A DNA stretch of 11,227 bases, taken from positions 1 through 11,227 of the forward strand of contig MNZT01000023.1 in assembly GCA_001873755.1 (NCBI GenBank), read 5' to 3'. The position numbers and the translations under genes were made by a program. The DNA comes from Candidatus Wirthbacteria bacterium CG2_30_54_11 (GTDB taxonomy: Bacteria > Patescibacteriota > CG2-30-54-11). Every line of letters begins with the position of its first letter. Positions within the stretch are counted from its first letter, which is position 1. The notes beneath the pieces were generated by a model, which saw only the letters and a program-made list of their open reading frames with translations, had not been told where the DNA came from and ran no database searches. Shown here one piece after another: positions 1-6,457 of the stretch.

Positions 1-273
1 CACGGCCGAATCCACGACCGAAAATCGTACTATCCCGTCCACCATGCAGGAGACATTATCATTGGTGATGACCTCCTGGGTGGGGATGTCCATGACCTGC
101 TCACGGATGTCGACGTTCTGCACCAGCTCGACAAAAGGGATGATCAGATTGAGCCCGGGCAGAATAGTGCGGGAGTACTTGCCGAAAAGCGTCACCAGCC
201 CTTTGTACCCCTCGGGCACGATGCGGAGCCCCATCCCTACCAAGACCGCGACAAAAGCCAGAAAAAACCACAT
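1..273 (-). CDS. SPFH/Band 7 (stomatin-like) membrane protein, N-terminal part
   Basis: The first 91 residues read from the ATG at 271-273 and run off the left edge, so the C-terminal part is missing. Residues 1-17 form one hydrophobic membrane segment (MWFFLAFVAVLVGMGLR). It is followed by the typical start of an SPFH domain: IVPEGYKGLVTLFGKY, then LPGLNLIIPF, then DIREQVMDIPTQEVITNDN, and VDGIVRF near the edge. These are the hallmark stretches of stomatin, paraslipin and QmcA-like proteins, which oligomerise on the inner face of the membrane and organise microdomains or membrane proteases. The start is supported by AGAGGA eight bases upstream and by the promoter at 340-368. A partner NfeD-type gene, often adjacent, would lie outside the window. 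The family is clear; the subfamily (HflK/C versus stomatin) cannot be decided from the N-terminus alone, although stomatin-like is the better fit. Confidence 0.9.
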   Translation of the reverse strand, partial: MWFFLAFVAVLVGMGLRIVPEGYKGLVTLFGKYSRTILPGLNLIIPFVELVQNVDIREQVMDIPTQEVITNDNVSCMVDGIVRFSVVDSAV

Positions 274-339
274 GCCTGTTCCTCTGATAAATATGAAGCT
301 GTTTTATATACAAACCACACATAAGGAAAACTCAGTCGC

Positions 340-368
340 ATTATACGGTGTAGTGTGACGGTTCTCAA
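340..368 (-). promoter_or_regulatory. sigma70-like promoter of the SPFH gene
   Basis: On the minus strand TTGAGA (363-368) is followed after exactly 17 bases by a perfect TATAAT (340-345). The implied start is near 333, giving a leader of about 60 bases before the ATG at 273. It is the best promoter match in the window. Transcription start has not been measured. Confidence 0.7.
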
Positions 369-401
369 GGGATGAAGCTCCCGGCATGAGGGAATGGATG
401 A

Positions 402-461
402 CCTCCCTTTGACAAAGGGAGGCAGGCTATGTCGCTCGCGAGAGACACGGCAGGAGGGATT
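402..461. repeat. palindromic intergenic repeat, copy 1
   Basis: CCTCCCTTTG at 402-411 and CAAAGGGAGG at 413-422 form a perfect 10-base inverted repeat around one central base. A second palindrome, CTCGCGAG, lies near 436-443, and the element ends in GGAGGGATTT. Read on the minus strand it has the same plan as copy 2 (AAATCCC... leading to a CCCTTTG hairpin). It is a dispersed, REP-like type of repeat and not a gene. It lies upstream of both divergent promoters. Confidence 0.6.
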
Positions 462-497
462 TGAAATTATCAAAAGCGCCAGCATTACAGAAAAGAA

Positions 498-535
498 AAT
501 CCCCCTCTATCCCCCTTTGCCAAAGGGGGAGGCAC
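498..535. repeat. palindromic intergenic repeat, copy 2 (opposite orientation)
   Basis: The element begins AAATCCCCCT and contains TCCCCCTTTG (510-519) and CAAAGGGGGA (521-530), a perfect 10-base inverted repeat around one base. It is related to copy 1 but points the other way, so the pair resembles a mosaic of two REP-like units separated by about 40 bases. It ends about 30 bases before the -35 of the AbrB promoter, so it could act as a structural boundary or a terminator for readthrough. Confidence 0.6.
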
Positions 536-561
536 ATTCGGATCTGGCATTATTAATATTG

Positions 562-590
562 TTGACAGAATTACGGAACGGGTTTAGGAT
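562..590 (+). promoter_or_regulatory. sigma70-like promoter of the AbrB-ABC operon
   Basis: A consensus TTGACA (562-567) is followed after 17 bases by TAGGAT (585-590), which keeps the first two and last two bases of TATAAT. The start would be near 597, about 38 bases before the AbrB ATG. No second promoter was noticed before either ABC gene, so the three genes are probably one transcript. Confidence 0.6.
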
Positions 591-634
591 GCAGACTCAA
601 TCATACTTTTCATACTTATCCGCCGAGGTCAGTC

Positions 635-862
635 ATGATGGAACGGAAGTTTTTCGGGACCACGACCGTGGGAGAACGGGGCCAGGTGGTCATCCCCTCA
701 GAAGCGAGAGAGGCCATGGGGCTGGAGAAGGGCGAGAAGCTGCTCGTCTTCGGCATGCACTCAGGTACCGTCATGCTCGCCAAGCTCGAGACCTTCAAGC
801 AGATGAGCAAAGAGATGGAGAGGCGCAACGCCGAGGTACAGAAGATCCTGGAAGAGAACTAA
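635..862 (+). CDS. AbrB/MazE/SpoVT-family DNA-binding regulator
   Basis: This 75-residue protein has a swapped-hairpin AbrB domain at about residues 7-50: GTTTVGERGQVVIPSEAREAM followed by GLEKGEKLLVFG, with the usual GQVVIP core and the L-x-x-G-x-K-L turn. These dimeric proteins bind AT-rich promoter DNA. The rest (51-75) is a short charged helix that may help oligomerise. The start is one of two adjacent ATGs (635 or 638); GAGG at 624-627 fits either. It stops 11 bases before the first ABC gene and shares its promoter, so it is most likely an autoregulator of the exporter operon, an arrangement seen in other bacteria. It could instead be a MazE-type antitoxin, but no toxin gene follows it. 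Family confidence is high; the target promoter is inference. Confidence 0.88.
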   Translation: MMERKFFGTTTVGERGQVVIPSEAREAMGLEKGEKLLVFGMHSGTVMLAKLETFKQMSKEMERRNAEVQKILEEN

Positions 863-873
863 AAAAGAAAACC

Positions 874-2643
874 ATGCTCAAACTGCTCAAGTATCTCAAG
901 CCTCACCGTCTGAACCTCGCGGTCATTATGGTATTCGTATACATCCAGGTCATGGCCGACCTGCAGCTGCCGGACTACATGGCCCGGATCGTGAACCAGG
1001 GGATCGTACTGAAGGATACGAACCTCATCCTCAGGACCGGGACCGAAATGCTAGCCATCGCACTGCTGGGCGCGGCCTGTTCGGTGATCGTCAGCTACCT
1101 GGCCTCGCGGCTGGCAGCGGCCTTTTCCATGACTGTCCGGCACGACCTGTTCGCCCGGGTCGAGAGCTACTCGCTCGCGGAGTTCAACCATTTCTCCACT
1201 GCCTCGCTCATCACCCGCTCCACCAACGATATCCAGCAGATCCAGCTGGTGCTCCTCATGGTGCTCAGATTCGTGCTGTCCGCGCCTATCATGGGCGTCG
1301 GCGCGGTGCTGAAGGCCTATCATACCGCACCCTCCATGACCTGGATCATGGGCCTCGCGGTCACCATCCTCCTGGGCACCATCGTGATCATTTTTTCCAT
1401 CGCGCTCCCCCGGTTCCAGGCGCTCCAGAAGCTGGTCGACCAGCTCAATCTGGTGACCCGGCAGATCCTCACCGGCCTGCGGGTGATCCGGGCGTTCAAC
1501 CGCGAGGAACAGGAAGCAAAGAACTTCGAGGCGACCAACCGGGAGCTCACCTCTGCCAATCTCTTTGTGAACCGGCTCATGGTCATCATGCAGCCGTTCA
1601 TGATGTTCATCTTCAATATGACCTCGCTCGTCATCGTCTGGGTCGGCGCCTCCATGATCGATACCGGCTCTCTGAACATCGGCGACATGATGGCGTTCAT
1701 GCAGTACAGCATGCAGGTCATCTTTGCCTTCCTGATGGTGTCCATGGTGTTCATCATGGTCCCGCGCGCCTCGGTCTCTGCGGGCCGCATCGCGGAAGTG
1801 CTCTCGGTCGAACCTGCCATCCAAAACCCGAAGGATCCGAAGAAGAACGACAGTAAAAAGCATGGTGAAGTAGAATTCAAAGACGTCTCGTTCTCCTACG
1901 CAGGCGCACCGGAACCGGTGCTGGAGCACATCTCCTTCACGGCCGGACCGGGCCAGACCACGGCCCTGATCGGCAGTACCGGCAGCGGCAAGTCCACCCT
2001 GATCAACCTCGTGCCGCGCTTTTATGATGTTACCGGCGGCGCTGTCCTGGTAGAAGGCACAGATGTCAGGGACATGCGGCTTGAAGATCTGTACCAGAAG
2101 ATCGGATTCGTGCCCCAGAAAGGCGTACTGTTCTCCGGCACCGTGGAAAGCAATATCCGCTACGGCGCACCCGATGCATCAGACGAACAGGTCAAAGAAG
2201 CCGCTATCACCGCCCAGGCGACCGAGTTCATCGACACCCTGACGGAGAAGTACCAGCATCCCATCGCTCAGGGAGGCACCAATGTCTCCGGCGGACAGAA
2301 GCAAAGGCTCTCCATTGCCCGCGCCATTGCCCGCGATCCGGCCATCTACATTTTCGACGATAGCTTCTCGGCGGTCGACATGCGCACTGATGTCCTGTTG
2401 AGGGGAGCGCTGAAAAAGAAAACGAAGCACAGCACGGTCATCATCGTGGCCCAGCGCATCTCGACCATCGTGGATGCGGACCAGATCATCGTGCTCGACC
2501 AGGGTCATATCGCAGGTACCGGCACCCATGACGAACTGCTGAAGAGCTGCGAGGTGTATCAGGAGATCGCTTCCTCTCAACTCTCGGCAAACGAACTGAA
2601 AAAGACCGGCAAGGCATCCCATACCCAGGAGGTGGTGAAATGA
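874..2643 (+). CDS. ABC exporter half-transporter, subunit with degenerate catalytic residues
   Basis: This is a 589-residue type IV (exporter) half-transporter with six predicted membrane helices in about residues 15-300, including segments near 15-35, 52-78, 128-146, 154-173, 239-262 and 273-298. The nucleotide-binding domain follows. Walker A is GSTGSGKST (367-375), the signature VSGGQ is canonical (471-475), and Walker B is IYIFDD (491-496). The catalytic glutamate is replaced by Asp496 and the switch histidine by Gln527 (VAQRIST). These changes match the TM287/BmrC-type subunit of heterodimeric multidrug exporters, so the gene is not a decayed copy. The start at 874 lies 11 bases after the AbrB stop; the reading frame stays open back to 394, but that stretch overlaps AbrB and repeats and is not coding. 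The ribosome binding site is weak (AAAAAAGAAAACC), so translation may be coupled to AbrB. The substrate is unknown, probably lipophilic compounds or drugs. Confidence 0.93.
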   Translation: MLKLLKYLKPHRLNLAVIMVFVYIQVMADLQLPDYMARIVNQGIVLKDTNLILRTGTEMLAIALLGAACSVIVSYLASRLAAAFSMTVRHDLFARVESYSLAEFNHFSTASLITRSTNDIQQIQLVLLMVLRFVLSAPIMGVGAVLKAYHTAPSMTWIMGLAVTILLGTIVIIFSIALPRFQALQKLVDQLNLVTRQILTGLRVIRAFNREEQEAKNFEATNRELTSANLFVNRLMVIMQPFMMFIFNMTSLVIVWVGASMIDTGSLNIGDMMAFMQYSMQVIFAFLMVSMVFIMVPRASVSAGRIAEVLSVEPAIQNPKDPKKNDSKKHGEVEFKDVSFSYAGAPEPVLEHISFTAGPGQTTALIGSTGSGKSTLINLVPRFYDVTGGAVLVEGTDVRDMRLEDLYQKIGFVPQKGVLFSGTVESNIRYGAPDASDEQVKEAAITAQATEFIDTLTEKYQHPIAQGGTNVSGGQKQRLSIARAIARDPAIYIFDDSFSAVDMRTDVLLRGALKKKTKHSTVIIVAQRISTIVDADQIIVLDQGHIAGTGTHDELLKSCEVYQEIASSQLSANELKKTGKASHTQEVVK

Positions 2644-4661
2644 CCGAGAAACCAGTGACCAAACAGCCACCGAGGCTGGGACCCATGGGCATAGGCAGAG
2701 GACCGGGTGGCCACATGATGGGAGGAGGCGGGGAAAAAGCAAAAAATTTCAAAAGCACCATGAAACAGTTCATCGGGTACCTGAAACCCTACTGGGCTTC
2801 CATCATCGTGGTGCTCGTCTTTGCCATCGCCGGCACCTCATTTGCCATCATAGGACCAAAGATCCTGGGCCAGATGACCAACCAGATCGTCGACGACTAC
2901 ATCAGCATCAAGGCCTACGACCAGATCACCTCAAACCTCCCGCCCGGCACTGTCATACAACCCGGCACCACAGGAGAAATGTTCCTCCAGAACCTGCCCG
3001 CCGAAGCACTGCGGAACATGCCGAACGGAGCGGCAGATGCCATCCGCAACCTGGACCTGTCAACCAGGCCTGCACTCAATACGGAGCGCCTGACCGACAT
3101 CGGGCTGGTCCTCGTCGGCCTGTACCTGCTCAGTACGGTTTTCACCTACATCCAGGGCTGGGTCATGTCCGGTGTCTCGCAAAAGGTCACCTATGAGTTC
3201 CGCCGGGAGCTGGCCGGGAAGATCAACCGTATGCCGCTGAGGTACTTTGATTCCAGGACGCACGGAGAGGTCCTTAGCCGGGTGACCAATGATATCGACA
3301 CCGTCAGCCAGTCGCTGAACCAGAGTCTCTCGCAGATCGTCACGTCGGTGACCATGATCATCGGTATCCTCATCATGATGCTCTCCATCTCCTGGCAGCT
3401 GACGGGGGTCGCACTGCTCATCCTGCCGCTCAGCATGGGGCTCATCGGCGTCATCATGAAAAAGTCCCAGAAACATTTCAAAAACCAGCAGGCCACGTTG
3501 GGTGACCTGAACGGCCACATCGAGGAGATGTATTCCGGGCACAATGTCATGAAGGTCATGAACGGCGAACAGCGATCCGTCGACAAATTCCAGACCATCA
3601 ACACCCGGCTCTACGACAGCGCCTGGAAGTCCCAGTTCCTCTCCGGGCTCATATTCCCCATCATGAATTTCGTAGGGAACATCGGCTATGTAGGCATGGC
3701 TATCCTGGGTGGCTATCTCGCATCCCAGGGCCGGATCCAGATCGGAGACCTCCAGGCCTTCATCCAGTACATGCGCCAGTTCAACCAGCCTATCGTACAG
3801 ACCGCCACCGTGGCCAATGTGCTCCAGTCCACAGCCGCTGCTGCCGAACGGGTCTTTGAATTCCTCGCCGAGGGTGAAGAAGAGGCTGAGGAAGGGTCGG
3901 TACAGACCATTTCCAAAGTCAAAGGGGATATCGAGTTCTCTGATGTCGTCTTTGGGTACTCTCCGGACAAGACCATCATCCAGGATTTCAGCGCCCATAT
4001 CCATGCCGGCCAGCGGGTCGCCATCGTAGGCCCTACCGGCGCCGGCAAGACCACCATGGTCAATCTGCTCATGCGGTTCTATGACGTCGATTCCGGCGCC
4101 ATCAAACTCGACGGCATCGATACCCGCGACATGAAACGCCACGAGGTCCGCCGCCACTTCGGCATGGTACTGCAGGATGCCTGGCTCTTCCACGGCACCA
4201 TCCGCGCCAACATCGCCTATGGCAACCCTGAAGCCACTGAAGAGGAGGTCCTCGAAGCAGCAAAAACGGCTCAGGTCGATCACTTCGTCAACTCGCTTCC
4301 CGGCGGCTACGATTTCGAACTGAACGAAGAAGCTGACAATATCTCCCAGGGCGAAAAACAACTGCTCACCATCGCCCGCGCCATGCTCGCCCACACCCCC
4401 ATGCTCATCCTCGACGAGGCCACCAGCTCAGTCGATACCCGCACCGAGGTCCTCATCCAGAAAGCCATGGACAACCTGATGAAAGGCAAGACCAGTTTTG
4501 TCATCGCGCACCGGCTCTCCACCATCCGCTACGCTGATCTCATCCTGGTCATGAAGGACGGCAACATCGTGGAGCAGGGCAGACACCACGACCTGCTGAA
4601 GCTGCACGGCTTCTATGCCGACCTGTACAACAGCCAGTTCACCGGGGAAGAAGCAGCGTGA
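2640..4661 (+). CDS. ABC exporter half-transporter, catalytic subunit
   Basis: This 673-residue half-transporter overlaps the preceding gene by four bases (ATGA), with a strong AGGAGGT six bases before the ATG. It has a Gly/Met/Pro-rich cytoplasmic tail (about 1-38), TM1 near 50-75, and an unusually long extracytoplasmic loop (about 80-155) before TM2. The remaining helices run to about residue 395. In the nucleotide-binding domain Walker A is GPTGAGKTT (464-472), Walker B is LILDE with catalytic Glu593, and the switch histidine is His624 (IAHRLST). The signature, however, is ISQGE (568-572) instead of LSGGQ. This complements the defects of the upstream subunit: one consensus ATP site (this Walker A/B with the partner's VSGGQ) and one degenerate site. 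The pair should form an obligate heterodimer like TM287/288 or BmrCD that exports a hydrophobic substrate or drug. Confidence 0.94.
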   Translation: MTEKPVTKQPPRLGPMGIGRGPGGHMMGGGGEKAKNFKSTMKQFIGYLKPYWASIIVVLVFAIAGTSFAIIGPKILGQMTNQIVDDYISIKAYDQITSNLPPGTVIQPGTTGEMFLQNLPAEALRNMPNGAADAIRNLDLSTRPALNTERLTDIGLVLVGLYLLSTVFTYIQGWVMSGVSQKVTYEFRRELAGKINRMPLRYFDSRTHGEVLSRVTNDIDTVSQSLNQSLSQIVTSVTMIIGILIMMLSISWQLTGVALLILPLSMGLIGVIMKKSQKHFKNQQATLGDLNGHIEEMYSGHNVMKVMNGEQRSVDKFQTINTRLYDSAWKSQFLSGLIFPIMNFVGNIGYVGMAILGGYLASQGRIQIGDLQAFIQYMRQFNQPIVQTATVANVLQSTAAAAERVFEFLAEGEEEAEEGSVQTISKVKGDIEFSDVVFGYSPDKTIIQDFSAHIHAGQRVAIVGPTGAGKTTMVNLLMRFYDVDSGAIKLDGIDTRDMKRHEVRRHFGMVLQDAWLFHGTIRANIAYGNPEATEEEVLEAAKTAQVDHFVNSLPGGYDFELNEEADNISQGEKQLLTIARAMLAHTPMLILDEATSSVDTRTEVLIQKAMDNLMKGKTSFVIAHRLSTIRYADLILVMKDGNIVEQGRHHDLLKLHGFYADLYNSQFTGEEAA

Positions 4662-4673
4662 CTTGGTATAGTT

Positions 4674-4695
4674 CCCCTCTCCTGAGAGGAGAGGG
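4674..4695. repeat. palindromic repeat just after the ABC operon, possible terminator
   Basis: CCCTCTCCT (4675-4683) and AGGAGAGGG (4687-4695) form a perfect nine-base stem with a GAG loop, 13 bases after the ABC stop codon. It is followed by CAGGGTGAGG and then TTAATTTT. The hairpin plus the later T-rich run could end the operon transcript, though the T run sits about 10 bases too far for a classic terminator. The sequence looks like a dispersed intergenic repeat. Confidence 0.5.
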
Positions 4696-4721
4696 CAGGG
4701 TGAGGTTAATTTTCTAGAATC

Positions 4722-4756
4722 ATTGTAGAGACGAGGCAGTGCCTCGTCTCTACAAT
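4722..4756. repeat. perfect 35-base palindrome between convergent genes
   Basis: ATTGTAGAGACGAGGCA (4722-4738) is repeated inverted and without mismatch at 4740-4756, around a single G. It lies six bases from the stop of the minus-strand Fic gene and about 60 bases from the ABC stop. It lacks a T tract on either strand but would make a very stable hairpin in both transcripts. Its TTGTAGRGACG end is shared with the hairpin at 7019-7051, so both look like copies of one dispersed repeat family. Confidence 0.75.
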
Positions 4757-4762
4757 ACAAAA

Positions 4763-6097
4763 TCAACCATGATCGGATCGGAACAGAACCCTGATCCTGC
4801 CCAAAACAGGAACAAACTCAAACTTCCTTTTGTTTCTGACCACAGTGAGGTAGCCAAGTTCTGCCAGCTCCAGGAGATCGGTGCGGGCGGTCTGATACAC
4901 GACCTGGTGCCTGGTCCGATGCGTGGCGATATCGACCACAGCTTCGGCATGCGTACTGAAATACTTGAGGAGCTGGATCTGCCGCTCATTGAGGGTATTC
5001 AGATGCTTTTGCAGGTCCCGCAGAGTATCTCCCTGCTCGCTTTTCTTCTTTTGATAGGCTGCCAGATCATCGATCGACCGCCCTATCACTTTCAGGGCGT
5101 AGTGGAGGAAATAGGTGAGATCATTTTCGTCTGTTTCTGAGTACACAAAAGTAGCTTCGTACTGCCTTTTGGTCTTTTTGATCACTCTGGACACGGCCAG
5201 AAACTGGAACAGCCAGTATCCATGACGCAACAGATACCAGTAGAATACCGCTCTGGCAGTCCGGCCATTCCCATCTGCAAAAGGGTGCAGATAGGCCAAC
5301 CAGAAATGAAGGATGGATGCCGTGATGATCGGATGAGCTGCTCCGCCACCGTCAGGATCGGCATTGGCATACTTGAACAGTTTTTGCAGTTCCTGCTCCA
5401 GCACCTCCCTTTGGGGCGGACTGTGGACGATCTCCCCGGTGATGCCGTTCACCACATGGATGTCGTCGCCTGCTCTCAGAGCGCCTGAGTCCTGCTCATC
5501 GGCCAGGGTTTTCTCAGTCAGCTCTTTTTGTATATCGAGCAGCATGCGCAGGTCCAGGTCCGCATCCTTCAGACTCATCAATTTCTGCATCACCTGATAA
5601 TTATTGACTATCATCTGTTCGCTCGTATTGTGCGGCCTGCTGTTTTTCAACAGGATGTCTTTCGCGACCTTGCGCGAGGTATTGGCACCCTCCATCTGGC
5701 TGGAAGCGATCGCCTCCTCCCTGATCGAGCTCAACCTGATTTCTGCTTGTTTTTTATGGTCAGTGTACGAGGCGGGAAAGTGAGCAATGCTCCCCATTTG
5801 AGCATCGATAGCACTCAGGCTTTGATGCATCCCGGAGGTCAAGGAATACCAGAATGTCTCTCCGTTCACCGCCAGCACCGGAGTGTCCGTTCGGTGGGAT
5901 GATCTGACAAATTTCAGATACGCCCACGCCTGTTCGATCGAAAATCCGGCCGGGGGAGTATGGTATTTGAAGGTGTCCCAGCCGTGATAGCTCGCCTGCG
6001 CTGACCTGATGCATGAGGCCATCTCACCTGACGCTACAGCCTGCTCCAGCAAAGTCGGAGTCAGCTGCTTTTTCCAGTCCACAAGCCCGGTACTCAT
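4763..6097 (-). CDS. Fic-domain protein with inhibitory motif and C-terminal winged helix
   Basis: This 444-residue protein carries the complete Fic motif HPFADGNGRTAR (271-282). His271 is the catalytic base, and the D-G-N-G-R residues hold the nucleotide, usually ATP for AMP transfer to a hydroxyl side chain of a target protein. Upstream, SSQMEG (132-137) fits the inhibitory [S/T]xxxE[G/N] helix with Glu136, making this a class II, self-inhibited Fic protein. GITGEIVHSPP (218-228) fits the target-binding flap. A Fic_N-like region precedes the core. Residues about 365-432 look like a winged helix (LNERQIQLLKYF... LAELGYLTVV), suggesting DNA binding or autoregulation. No signal peptide is seen, so it is cytoplasmic. 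The ATG at 6097 has a strong GGGAGG five bases upstream. It is convergent with the ABC operon and divergent from the toxin-antitoxin pair. The target protein is unknown. Confidence 0.93.
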   Translation of the reverse strand: MSTGLVDWKKQLTPTLLEQAVASGEMASCIRSAQASYHGWDTFKYHTPPAGFSIEQAWAYLKFVRSSHRTDTPVLAVNGETFWYSLTSGMHQSLSAIDAQMGSIAHFPASYTDHKKQAEIRLSSIREEAIASSQMEGANTSRKVAKDILLKNSRPHNTSEQMIVNNYQVMQKLMSLKDADLDLRMLLDIQKELTEKTLADEQDSGALRAGDDIHVVNGITGEIVHSPPQREVLEQELQKLFKYANADPDGGGAAHPIITASILHFWLAYLHPFADGNGRTARAVFYWYLLRHGYWLFQFLAVSRVIKKTKRQYEATFVYSETDENDLTYFLHYALKVIGRSIDDLAAYQKKKSEQGDTLRDLQKHLNTLNERQIQLLKYFSTHAEAVVDIATHRTRHQVVYQTARTDLLELAELGYLTVVRNKRKFEFVPVLGRIRVLFRSDHG

Positions 6098-6121
6098 AAG
6101 ATCCTCCCTTCCGTACGCTAT

Positions 6122-6157
6122 CTACTAATTTACTACTAAAATAACACGAATTAGTAG
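6122..6157. promoter_or_regulatory. three CTACTAA heptamers upstream of fic, probable operator
   Basis: CTACTAA occurs at 6122-6128 and 6133-6139 as direct copies 11 bases apart, about one helix turn, and inverted at 6151-6157. The outer pair extends to a nine-base perfect inverted repeat, CTACTAATT with AATTAGTAG. The cluster lies 25-60 bases upstream of the Fic start codon and over its likely -10 region, as expected for a repressor site. The binding protein is unknown; the winged helix of Fic is one candidate. Confidence 0.5.
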
Positions 6158-6167
6158 TGTATGGCAA
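6138..6167 (-). promoter_or_regulatory. possible fic promoter
   Basis: On the minus strand TTGCCA (6162-6167) is followed after 18 bases by TATTTT (6138-6143). The match is moderate, but the spacing is acceptable, it is the most AT-rich stretch near the gene, and the CTACTAA repeats lie within and just downstream of it. Confidence 0.35.
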
Positions 6168-6395
6168 ACTGGACCACCCCGGCGTCTTTGTAGCACGCCA
6201 CCCCGTCCTTGACGACCGTCATTTGACGAGTCTCGCTAAGCGGAGGCTCCGCTTTGCCCGCTGCGACGGTCGCTTCAAGCGGCCCTCCACAGAGGGGAAT
6301 CTTGGGTGTCAGTACTGGCAGTGCGGACATACTCCCCTCCGTGGCACGTCGTTCGCGAACGACAGTGCCAAAGGGGTAGGAGCCACTTACCGTCA
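6168..6395. other. noncoding spacer with a series of hairpins
   Basis: No convincing gene is present. Open frames on both strands (80-81 codons) cover almost the same bases, lack a good ribosome binding site, and do not resemble a known protein. The stretch holds at least five inverted repeats: GGCGT/ACGCC (6181-6199), AAGCGGAG/CTCCGCTT (6238-6254), GCGAC/GTCGC (6263-6273), CCCTC/GAGGG (6283-6296), and a large one centred on the perfect palindrome GTCGTTCGCGAACGAC (6348-6363). That last one extends through TGGCAC/GTGCCA (6342-6370) and further pairing out to about 6332-6382. Near-identical ACCGTCATTTGAC (6215-6227) and ACCGTCATTGAC (6389-6400) flank most of it. It may be a mosaic of dispersed palindromic repeats or a structured RNA. 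Confidence 0.5.
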
Positions 6396-6424
6396 TTGAC
6401 TGTCAAAATAGGCTGAAGTATCAT
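6396..6424 (+). promoter_or_regulatory. promoter of the HTH-RelE operon with palindrome at -35
   Basis: TTGACT (6396-6401) and TATCAT (6419-6424) are separated by 17 bases, a good sigma70-like match. The start would be near 6431, leaving a leader of about 27 bases. The -35 hexamer is half of an inverted repeat, TTGAC-T-GTCAA (6396-6406), which could be an operator through which the antitoxin represses its own operon. Confidence 0.6.
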
Positions 6425-6438
6425 TAGAGTGCTTCAAA

Positions 6439-6448
6439 CTGTATACAG
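6439..6448 (+). promoter_or_regulatory. CTGTATACAG palindrome in the toxin-antitoxin leader
   Basis: A perfect ten-base palindrome lies in the leader and overlaps the first bases of the AGAGG ribosome binding site (6447-6451) of the antitoxin gene. It could be a second operator. It is short enough that chance cannot be excluded. Confidence 0.35.
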
Positions 6449-6457
6449 AGGTCACCC

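Noticed and set aside
394..873. 160-codon N-terminal extension of the first ABC gene
   Set aside because: The stretch translates palindromic repeats and an alternative frame of the AbrB gene (Arg-rich, no similarity to ABC proteins). The family normally starts at MLKLLKYLKPH, encoded from 874.
874..2643. First ABC subunit as a decayed or inactive gene
   Set aside because: The Asp and Gln substitutions are the characteristic ones of degenerate-site subunits, the frame is intact, and the partner carries the matching signature change.
3060..4394. 444-codon open frame on the minus strand
   Set aside because: It is antisense to the second ABC gene, rich in His, Asp and Glu, without recognisable motifs or ribosome binding site. 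It is a by-product of codon bias.
6348..6363. Attachment site or replication origin at the 16-base palindrome
   Set aside because: No integrase, recombinase or replication gene and no DnaA-box cluster nearby. Kept only as part of the hairpin-rich spacer.
6151..6399. Small genes on either strand between fic and the HTH gene
   Set aside because: The two frames are near mirror images over hairpin repeats, lack ribosome binding sites, and cover promoter elements of both neighbours.
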